Source of the DNA: Pirellulales bacterium
GTDB lineage: Bacteria; Planctomycetota; Planctomycetia; Pirellulales; JAICIG01
Direction: 5' to 3'
NCBI GenBank assembly: GCA_025924495.1
Contig: JAICIG010000475.1
Location: 1-5,738 of the forward strand
DNA: 5,738 nt
A program made the translations under genes and the position numbers. The stretch's first letter is position 1. Each line of letters begins with the position of its first letter. The notes below the pieces were generated by a model that saw only the letters and a program-made list of their open reading frames with translations, searched no databases and had not been told where the DNA came from. Below are positions 1 through 5,738 of the stretch, one piece after another.

Positions 1-3000
1 AATGAATGCCAGCCAACCAAGCGGCGAACCGGCGGCGGCAATCCAACTTTGCGCGGCGGGGAATGCGTCCGGCGAAAATACGGCGAGCATTCCCAAAGCG
101 GGCAGAAGTAACAACAAATTACCCGAATTTGCCAGGCCGAGTTGCACTCGCAGCAGCCGCCGAGCGCTCGGCGGTTCTGTTCTACCGCTAAACTCAAGAA
201 TCTTCCGCTGACTTGTCAGCCAGGCGACTGCCCACAGCGCCGCGGCAATCATGCAAAGTTGCAGCAGGGTGGCGGCCTCGAGGGGGCCGAACTGATGGAC
301 GCTCAGGGCATAGCCGCCGCCGACCGTGAGATTCGTCACCCATCCTGCCGAGAACGCATAGCGCGGCGATGCTTCTCGCACGGCATAACCCAACAGCGTT
401 GCCGCGATCAGGGCCAGCGGAATTAAATACGACGCGAAGCCGAGGGCTCCGAACCAGGTTCCTGCCTGTGGCCCTTGCGGGCGCAAGCCGCTGAGCTGCA
501 TCGCGACCACGAGTCCCGTGATGAGCAACACGGGCGCCGCGCACAGTGCCAGCAGCAGGCTTTGAGCGATTTGCAAGTCACGATCATTGAGTTTGCAGCG
601 GCAGCAGGGCTTCTGCGCCATGCGGGATAGCGGCTTTCGCAACCAGACGAGCGCCGAACCGAACAAGAAGGCGACGGCCAGGCTCCAGCGCAACGCCGAC
701 GCGGCTGCCAACGACCCTGCAAATGGGCCGGCCGCCAACATGGCCGCCGTGACGAGCAGCAAAATGCCGCACGCCATTTCCATTGTGCGCCAGCGATGCC
801 GAAGAGCCAGTAGCAGAGCGAACGCTTGCGCCGACACAAGCGACCACGCAAGCGGCCCGAAGGCGAACATCCGCAGGCTGCCAGGAATAACCGGCCCGCC
901 CCTAGAAAGCTCAGCAATTGCGCTCGGCAACAGATTCCAAGCGGCCAGAGCGAAGCTGCCGATTGATAGCCCATAGAACGTCCAGCGGTCCACGGCTGCG
1001 GCGTCGCGAGCTAAAAAGAGCTGCGCGCTGCCTGTTCGCCACAGTCCGATCCGCGCGACTGACCACGCGGCGCAAAGCAAACCGAGGCCAATGCCATACG
1101 CTTGCAAACTGCGTGGATCAAGCAGCGCGCTCGCTTGGTGTTGCACCCATGGTTGTCCGTTCAGCCAGGCAGTGATGGCGGACAACGCCGACGCGGTCAA
1201 CGCGATCTGGAATGCGGCAAACCATGGTGTCGAGCGTTGCAAGACCGCCATAACCAGCCAAATCGCGGCGAGCAAACCCAGATATAGCGCCAATGCCAGC
1301 GGCGGCTGTTCGCCAATCCACAAGAGCGACGCCAAGGAGGCCAGCGAACTGATCGAGGCGCTTCTCCGCAGCGGCTGAACGATGCTCTGGTCTATGTCGC
1401 TCGCGGCGTGCTTAACAAACCGCTCAATAGCGAGGCTGATCGCCATCACGATGATCGAGTGGGCGAGACAGGCGGCCATCCAAGGGCACGCGAGCGCCGC
1501 CGCAGGGCGCAGGAACCCCGCATCGATCAGTCCAACTGCAATCAACGCGGAACCGAGATAGCTCAGCAACCTGTGCCTCAATCGCAGATTGAGCGATAAG
1601 GATCCCAGGCCGTAGGTCGCGCAGGCCCCAAGCACGAGCCAACGCCCGGCATCATCGGCAACGTACGCGTTCCCAAAAATATTTGACAAGCTTGCGGCTG
1701 CCGTCGCCAGGCAGGCGCCTGCATAATACCTGGCGTCAATGAATAGTTTCGGACGGCGAACGAGCACTTCGGAGACGGCAGCCAATGCAACGAAGAGTCC
1801 GATCAGCAGTGCGCCAGTTTGCTGATCGAGCGCAAGCTGAATCATCTTCTGTCCGAGTAGATCTCGTGGGACATCAGCAAAATGTCCCAACGCAAGATGC
1901 GAGGCCGTAAGATAGACGACCGCCAGGCTGGCGAGCGCCGCCGCATGTGCGACCGCTAAATGACAACGAAATCCGATCGCGGAGAGCGCCAGGAAATTCA
2001 TGATCCCGACGGCAAGCATCGCCAGCGGCAGCGGCCAGGCCAATGCTTGAGCGGCCAACATGACCAGTGCGCCGACGAGTGCGACGGTTGTTCCCGCTGT
2101 TTGCCATCCGGCCAGTTCTTGCCCTTCTCTGAGGCCATACATCACTGCAATTCCCGACATACAAATCGGCAGGGCGGCAAGCGCAATCAACAGCGAGAAG
2201 TGATTTAGGGTCGTGGCATAGTCATCGCTGCTAGCGACGAGCAAGCAGAGAGCCGCGCCGAGGGCGAAGGTCGAGGCGCCCACAAGGATGAATAGTTCAT
2301 TGGCGCGGTCGGCGCCAATGAACTTGCGGCTTGCAATAATATTCGCGCCGTTACCTGGAGAGTGCTCAAACATCTTGCGTCGAAGGGAAACAAGCGCTGC
2401 GCCGATCGCGCCGGCATGGCACGCGACGGCCAATCCGCCTACGAGCATCAACCAAACCGGCGGCAAATGATGGCGAGCCAGCAATAGCAGCCCAGAATTG
2501 CCAACCACCGCGCAGGTCAGTTGCCAGCGCCATCGCGGTACAAGCACGAGTGCGGCCCGCTCGACGAGCGCGACGAATATGCCCAGCGAGATCAGTTCGG
2601 CGAGCAAAGCGAACCAATCCCAGCCGGCGCTTGCTGTCGCGGCCATGGCCACGAAATTCAATGGCACGAGCAGCGTGGCGATGATCAGTATGCCGCGGCT
2701 GGTTGATTCCAATTTCCAGCGATGTTCCGTGTATAGACCCGCGCCGAAGACCGCGGCGGACACTCCGACAAGGATCAGGAATTGAAAGTAAGGAATCGTG
2801 TTGAGCGTATCCCAAAGGCTGATCACCAGCGCGATTGACGAACAGACGATCAGCAGCCCGCCGACCAGCTCGCCCCAGCGGATATTGCGCTCGTCCATGA
2901 ATGTCGCCAGCATCTCCGCAAAGGTGCGCCGCGGTTCGGGCGGCGAACGGCGAGCGGCCGGTGGAAACGAAATCGGCTTCGGTCCGGCCGGAGGAGGCGC

Positions 3001-3591
3001 GGCTGGTGCGATCGTTGGTGCAATCGAGGGTGATGATGCGGCAGACCGAGCAGAGATTCTTGGCGCCATAGCGGCAACTAAGTCGCCATATGGCCTGATG
3101 GGAGATGTGTCGATGCCGTGGTTTGCGACTTCCGCCATTACCGGCGCCGTCTTCTTCTGCCGTTGCGTAGCCAGTACAGTCGCTGCAGGCGCCTTTTGCG
3201 CGGCTGGCTGCTGTTCGGCAGCCGCTAACTGTGGGAAAGCGGCGCCGTCCGCATGCAAAAGCTGGCGACGATACGTTTGCACGCGCGACAGGAGTCGTTG
3301 TGCGACCCGGGCCTTCAGTTCGCCGCGCTCGTGCCATCGTCGCAGTTGGCGCTCGGTGGCTTCCAAATCCGTGATCTCGGCAATCCGCGCTTCGGATCGG
3401 CCTGCCCCGCACTGACTGCATCGGCGCTCGCCCGGCAACAACAGTCGTCGGCATCGTGGGCAGCGGCAGGTTTCGCTTGGCGATTCCTCAAGCGAAAATA
3501 GCGTACGGCAGATGAACGCCAACAGCACCCAGGCGCCGTGTCCGATGACCGTGACGAAGGCAAGCGCAAGCAGCAAGATGAGTAGCCACAT
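1..3591 (-). CDS. Large polytopic membrane protein with N-terminal zinc ribbon (partial, C-terminus beyond window)
   Basis: Codon-by-codon translation of the minus strand gives one frame from ATG at 3591 to base 1 with no stop: 1197 codons, continuing off the window. Seen: a hydrophobic anchor at residues 2-33; a CPRC (C44, C47) and CSQC (C58, C61) pair spaced like a zinc ribbon, with an extra C42; a charged helical stretch at about 62-115; an Ala/Pro/Gln-rich linker at about 118-217; the segment RNIRWGELVGGLLIV at about 235-249; and then some 25 hydrophobic segments (for example 240-260, 268-288, 300-320, 431-454, 939-984, 1008-1033, 1046-1071) to the edge. A cytosolic CCRC cluster may lie at 996-999. 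The first anchor is followed by many Arg residues, so the ribbon is probably cytoplasmic (inference). The architecture recalls DUF2157-like or actinobacterial SCO7613-type zinc-ribbon membrane proteins, but that is only resemblance. Function is unknown. The start is supported by a strong ribosome-binding site. Confidence 0.93.
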   Translation of the reverse strand, partial: MWLLILLLALAFVTVIGHGAWVLLAFICRTLFSLEESPSETCRCPRCRRLLLPGERRCSQCGAGRSEARIAEITDLEATERQLRRWHERGELKARVAQRLLSRVQTYRRQLLHADGAAFPQLAAAEQQPAAQKAPAATVLATQRQKKTAPVMAEVANHGIDTSPIRPYGDLVAAMAPRISARSAASSPSIAPTIAPAAPPPAGPKPISFPPAARRSPPEPRRTFAEMLATFMDERNIRWGELVGGLLIVCSSIALVISLWDTLNTIPYFQFLILVGVSAAVFGAGLYTEHRWKLESTSRGILIIATLLVPLNFVAMAATASAGWDWFALLAELISLGIFVALVERAALVLVPRWRWQLTCAVVGNSGLLLLARHHLPPVWLMLVGGLAVACHAGAIGAALVSLRRKMFEHSPGNGANIIASRKFIGADRANELFILVGASTFALGAALCLLVASSDDYATTLNHFSLLIALAALPICMSGIAVMYGLREGQELAGWQTAGTTVALVGALVMLAAQALAWPLPLAMLAVGIMNFLALSAIGFRCHLAVAHAAALASLAVVYLTASHLALGHFADVPRDLLGQKMIQLALDQQTGALLIGLFVALAAVSEVLVRRPKLFIDARYYAGACLATAAASLSNIFGNAYVADDAGRWLVLGACATYGLGSLSLNLRLRHRLLSYLGSALIAVGLIDAGFLRPAAALACPWMAACLAHSIIVMAISLAIERFVKHAASDIDQSIVQPLRRSASISSLASLASLLWIGEQPPLALALYLGLLAAIWLVMAVLQRSTPWFAAFQIALTASALSAITAWLNGQPWVQHQASALLDPRSLQAYGIGLGLLCAAWSVARIGLWRTGSAQLFLARDAAAVDRWTFYGLSIGSFALAAWNLLPSAIAELSRGGPVIPGSLRMFAFGPLAWSLVSAQAFALLLALRHRWRTMEMACGILLLVTAAMLAAGPFAGSLAAASALRWSLAVAFLFGSALVWLRKPLSRMAQKPCCRCKLNDRDLQIAQSLLLALCAAPVLLITGLVVAMQLSGLRPQGPQAGTWFGALGFASYLIPLALIAATLLGYAVREASPRYAFSAGWVTNLTVGGGYALSVHQFGPLEAATLLQLCMIAAALWAVAWLTSQRKILEFSGRTEPPSARRLLRVQLGLANSGNLLLLLPALGMLAVFSPDAFPAAQSWIAAAGSPLGWLAFI

Positions 3592-3782
3592 CAATCCGCT
3601 CCCCTCGATCCCAGATGAGCCGAAATATGGCGAGGAAAGCTGTGAGCCGGTCGCTGCGTTTGATCGCAATCGCCCGAGGCTGCCCTCTTAAGGGCCGGCC
3701 AGCATCAGCATTCTCTCTCGCCGCTGATTTCTAAGGCGCGGGGACGGCGGAGATATAACGAGCATTTTTCGGCCGGTCTGGC
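3592..3782. other. Intergenic gap between proB and the membrane-protein gene
   Basis: These 191 bases hold no plausible gene. On the minus strand they follow the proB stop and precede the next start in the same direction, so read-through from proB is possible. A 5-bp hairpin (GCCCT/AGGGC with a 4-base loop, 3682-3695) is present, but no T-tract follows it in the direction of transcription. I found no convincing sigma70 promoter here. Apart from the ribosome-binding site at its left end, nothing in it can be assigned. Confidence 0.6.
3599..3606 (-). promoter_or_regulatory. Ribosome-binding site of the membrane-protein gene
   Basis: The minus strand reads GAGGGGAG seven bases before the ATG at 3591. 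This is a good Shine-Dalgarno match at normal spacing and fixes the start of the large membrane protein. The other two genes in the window lack an equally clear site. Confidence 0.7.
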
Positions 3783-4922
3783 CTACGCGGTGACCGCGAT
3801 ATTGTCGCGGTGGACGACCTCTTGATAAGGGCAATGCCCTAAGGCCGAGGCGATGGCCTCGGTCTTTAAGCCTTTAATGCGGAGCACTTCCGAGGCGGCG
3901 TAATTCGTCAACCCACGTGCGAACTCGGCCCCCGACTGGTCTCGCAGCGAAACGACGTCCCCCTTTTTGAATTCGCCAACCGCATCGAGCACGCCGATAG
4001 CCAGCAAGCTGCGCCCTTGCTTCTCGACCGCCTGCCGGGCGCCGCGGTCGAGCACTAACTGGCCGCGCGGTTGGGCCGTGAAACCGATCCAGCGCTTCCA
4101 GGAAGGAATTGATTGGCCTTGGGCCACTACCAGCGTGCCCACATCGTCTCCGGCAAGAATGCGCGCGAGGGTGCCGGGCGTACGGCCATTGGCGATGATC
4201 ACGTTTTCGCCCGCCATGGTGGCGATGCGAGCCGCGGCCAGCTTGCTCGCCATGCCCCCCTTGCTCAGCCCGGTTAGCTTGTCTCGCACCAAGGCGAAGA
4301 TCGACTCGTCGAGTTTGGTAATGGTCGGGATGCGTTGAGCTTCTTGCGAACGCGGGTCGCCGTCGTAAAGTCCATCGACATCCGACAGCAGCACCAACAA
4401 CGGCGCTCGAATCAGATTGGTGACCATGGCCGCCAGGCGGTCGTTGTCACCGAAGGTGGTCTGCAACTCCTCAACGCTGACCGTGTCGTTTTCGTTGATG
4501 ATCGGTACGGCGCCGTATTCCAACAGCGTGAGGATGGTGTTCCGCACATTGAGATAACGCGTGCGATCGTCGAGATCGTCGGCCGTCAAGAGAATCTGGG
4601 CGGCATGACGACCGAAAGCACGGAGGGAACGATCGTAAGTTTGCACCAAGCAGCTTTGACCGACGGCGGCCACGGCTTGCAAGTGGGCCAGGTCGCGCGG
4701 CCGTTCGGCCAGACCGAGCAACCCCATTCCGGCTCCGACGGCGCCGGAGCTCACCAGAGCGACTTTGCGGCCCGATTCCAGAATCTGGTGCAGTTCTTCC
4801 GCAAGCGCCGCGATGCGCTCTTCATTCAACCGCCCGTCAGGACGGGTCAGCACGCGCGTACCCACTTTGACGACGAGCATCTCGGCGGCTGTGGCGATCT
4901 CTTGGCGAAGCAAGTCGGTCAT
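3783..4922 (-). CDS. proB: Glutamate 5-kinase (gamma-glutamyl kinase) with C-terminal PUA domain
   Basis: ProB phosphorylates L-glutamate with ATP to gamma-glutamyl phosphate, the first step of proline synthesis in the cytosol; its usual partner ProA is not in this window. The 379-residue product matches ProB throughout. It has an N-terminal amino-acid-kinase fold with VVKVGT (K19), SSGAVGAG (from about 58), INEND (142-146), GDNDRLAA (from 158), SDVDGLY (180-186) and GGMASK (K227). KRWIGF (276-281) opens the PUA domain, which runs to about 368. Length is close to the 365-370 usual for the family. I chose the ATG at 4922, which gives MTDLLRQEIA. An upstream in-frame TTG at 4988 would add 22 residues with no family counterpart. 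No clear Shine-Dalgarno precedes either start. In E. coli-type enzymes proline inhibits the kinase domain; whether that holds here cannot be read from the sequence. Confidence 0.97.
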   Translation of the reverse strand: MTDLLRQEIATAAEMLVVKVGTRVLTRPDGRLNEERIAALAEELHQILESGRKVALVSSGAVGAGMGLLGLAERPRDLAHLQAVAAVGQSCLVQTYDRSLRAFGRHAAQILLTADDLDDRTRYLNVRNTILTLLEYGAVPIINENDTVSVEELQTTFGDNDRLAAMVTNLIRAPLLVLLSDVDGLYDGDPRSQEAQRIPTITKLDESIFALVRDKLTGLSKGGMASKLAAARIATMAGENVIIANGRTPGTLARILAGDDVGTLVVAQGQSIPSWKRWIGFTAQPRGQLVLDRGARQAVEKQGRSLLAIGVLDAVGEFKKGDVVSLRDQSGAEFARGLTNYAASEVLRIKGLKTEAIASALGHCPYQEVVHRDNIAVTA

Positions 4923-5015
4923 GGGTGCGTGTCTTAAATGAGCGGGTAATGCAATCCCCACGTTTGGGCGGAGCCAGGCTGCAGCCAAGCTCGGCGCAAT
5001 CGAACAGCTTATCGG

Positions 5016-5034
5016 TTTCCGGCAAGACCGGAGA
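5016..5034 (-). other. Short hairpin in the predicted proB leader
   Basis: The minus strand reads TCTCCGG, a 5-base loop TCTTG, then CCGGAAA: a 7-bp stem including one G-T wobble pair. It lies about 95 bases before the proB ATG, and no T-tract follows. A role in regulation is possible but unsupported. Confidence 0.25.
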
Positions 5035-5085
5035 AGTGTCTTGCTACCGCGATGCCAACTGTCCAGTCGCTGTAAACGCTGCCCT

Positions 5086-5115
5086 AAGATACCTTTAGCC
5101 GCTCCGCTCTCACAA
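5086..5115 (-). promoter_or_regulatory. Candidate promoter for proB
   Basis: On the minus strand TTGTGA (5115-5110) is followed after 18 bases by TATCTT (5091-5086), each matching 4 of 6 consensus positions. It would start transcription near 5079 and give a leader of about 155 bases before the proB ATG. The match is moderate and may be chance. Confidence 0.3.
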
Positions 5116-5152
5116 GCGGACCAAGGCGTGCTCCATTCGGCTTTTCGGCGAG

Positions 5153-5181
5153 TTGTTAAGATATTGTTTTGCTTCTACAAT
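5153..5181 (+). promoter_or_regulatory. Sigma70-type promoter for the purF-like gene
   Basis: TTGTTA (5153-5158) and TACAAT (5176-5181) are separated by exactly 17 bases, matching 4 of 6 and 5 of 6 consensus positions. They sit in a locally A+T-rich patch within G+C-rich DNA. Transcription would start near 5188 and leave an untranslated leader of about 125 bases before the ATG at 5315. The prediction is by consensus only. Confidence 0.6.
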
Positions 5182-5314
5182 GAATTCGCGTGAGTTCGAG
5201 CGACGCCGATTCGTCAACACCTGCTGATTTTCGGCGGTTTGGACATCGCTGGCGACGGACCGCGGCGAACTGCTCCCCTCCCACACCAGCGGCAAGCAGG
5301 TCATTTCAAGCGCG

Positions 5315-5738
5315 ATGAGCGAACTCCATCATGAGTGCGGGGTGGCGGCGATCTACCACCTCCCGGGCAGGGGCGTCAGCCCGCTTTGCCCTGAACAGGG
5401 ACCCGATGAAGTCTCGCGGCTAATGCCGCGAATGTTGCTCGACATTCAGAATCGCGGCCAGCTTTCGGCCGGCTTCACCACGTTCAATCCCGAGCGCAAG
5501 CAGCTCATCGACACGTACAAGGAGCTGGGCGGCGTGAGCGAAGTGTTTCGTCTCAGCCACCGCGGCAAGTACGAAAGTCTGATGAATGAATATGCCGGTC
5601 GAGCGGCGATCGGACACGTGCGATACGCCACCTGCGGCGCCGAAGACCGCAGCTATGCTCAGCCGTTCGAGCGGCACCATTTGCAAAAGCAGAAGTGGTT
5701 TAGCTTCGCTTTCAACGGCCAGTTGGCTAACTACATGG
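5315..5738 (+). CDS. PurF-like class II glutamine amidotransferase (partial, C-terminus beyond window)
   Basis: The first 141 codons match the N-terminal glutaminase domain of amidophosphoribosyltransferase (PurF), which releases ammonia from glutamine and transfers it to PRPP in the first step of purine synthesis. Seen: HHECGVAAI with C8 as the expected catalytic Ntn nucleophile after a 7-residue leader that would be removed by processing, as in B. subtilis Pur[10 protein letters not shown] (46-54), equivalent to [17 protein letters not shown] (100-108) with the glutamine-binding Arg at R103; AQPF (115-118); and FNGQLANY (133-140), where N134 and G135 would form the oxyanion hole. The usual His of HNGNL is Phe here. 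About 20 extra residues lie between strand one and the RGQ motif. The phosphoribosyltransferase half, needed to call it purF, is outside the window; other class II amidotransferases are possible. The start is the first ATG after an in-frame TGA at 5225; its Shine-Dalgarno is weak. Confidence 0.9.
   Translation, partial: MSELHHECGVAAIYHLPGRGVSPLCPEQGPDEVSRLMPRMLLDIQNRGQLSAGFTTFNPERKQLIDTYKELGGVSEVFRLSHRGKYESLMNEYAGRAAIGHVRYATCGAEDRSYAQPFERHHLQKQKWFSFAFNGQLANYM

Larger units (their letters stand above)
4923..5314. other. Divergent intergenic region between proB and the purF-like gene
   Basis: These 392 bases separate two genes pointing away from each other. They contain a promoter candidate for each direction and a short hairpin (arms 5016-5022 and 5028-5034) that would lie in the proB leader. 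They also contain a 10-base palindrome, GGCTGCAGCC (4977-4986). No tRNA, recognisable riboswitch, repeat array or credible small gene was seen. A 64-codon minus-strand frame at 5110-5304 looks non-coding. Confidence 0.6.

Noticed and set aside
2798..3415. 205-codon plus-strand open frame
   Set aside because: It is antisense to the zinc ribbon and linker of the membrane protein. Its low-complexity Ala/Ser/Arg product is typical of a shadow frame in G+C-rich DNA.
2366..3454. 362-codon minus-strand open frame
   Set aside because: It overlaps the membrane-protein gene on the same strand in another frame. Its product is Arg/Ala-rich with no domain or membrane pattern, whereas the chosen frame gives a zinc ribbon and membrane helices over 1197 codons.
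3682..3695. Hairpin downstream of proB as a terminator
   Set aside because: The stem is only 5 bp and no T-tract follows on the minus strand.
3786..3798. CGCGG-TGA-CCGCG inverted repeat at the proB stop
   Set aside because: It lies within the last codons, has a 3-base loop and no T-tract, and is easily explained by G+C-rich codons.
4335..4937. 200-codon plus-strand open frame
   Set aside because: It is antisense to proB, whose frame has all family motifs. The product resembles no known protein.
5110..5304. 64-codon minus-strand open frame in the intergenic region
   Set aside because: No recognisable domain and no ribosome-binding site, and it overlaps the best promoter candidate.
5420..5686. 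88-codon minus-strand open frame
   Set aside because: It is antisense to the PurF-like gene, which carries conserved amidotransferase motifs across this stretch.

Overview
The window is about 60% G+C, has no mobile-element or phage signals, and carries three protein genes, two of them cut by the window edges. Gene style suggests a planctomycete, perhaps Pirellulales: a giant polytopic membrane protein with a zinc ribbon and a Pro/Ala-rich linker, a PurF-like protein of the '[13 protein letters not shown]' type, and weak or absent Shine-Dalgarno sites on two of the three genes. That assignment comes from remembered protein style, not from a marker gene.

Layout. (1) Positions 1-3591, minus strand: one uninterrupted reading frame of at least 1197 codons, still open at the left edge. 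It encodes an N-terminal membrane anchor, a four-cysteine zinc ribbon, a charged helical stretch, a low-complexity linker, and then roughly 25 predicted hydrophobic segments. (2) Positions 3592-3782: a 191-base gap with no gene. (3) Positions 3783-4922, minus strand: a complete proB, glutamate 5-kinase with a C-terminal PUA domain. (4) Positions 4923-5314: a 392-base divergent intergenic region with a good sigma70-type promoter reading right and a weaker candidate reading left. (5) Positions 5315-5738, plus strand: the first 141 codons of a PurF-like class II (Ntn-type) glutamine amidotransferase, cut by the right edge.

How they fit together. ProB makes the first committed step of proline synthesis from glutamate. 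The PurF-like protein would use glutamine as an ammonia donor, normally for the first step of purine synthesis. They are transcribed head to head from a shared intergenic region. The membrane protein lies 191 bases downstream of proB on the same strand and could be co-transcribed with it, but it has its own strong ribosome-binding site and its function is unknown. No complete novel system is evident. The least explained object is the zinc-ribbon polytopic membrane protein.
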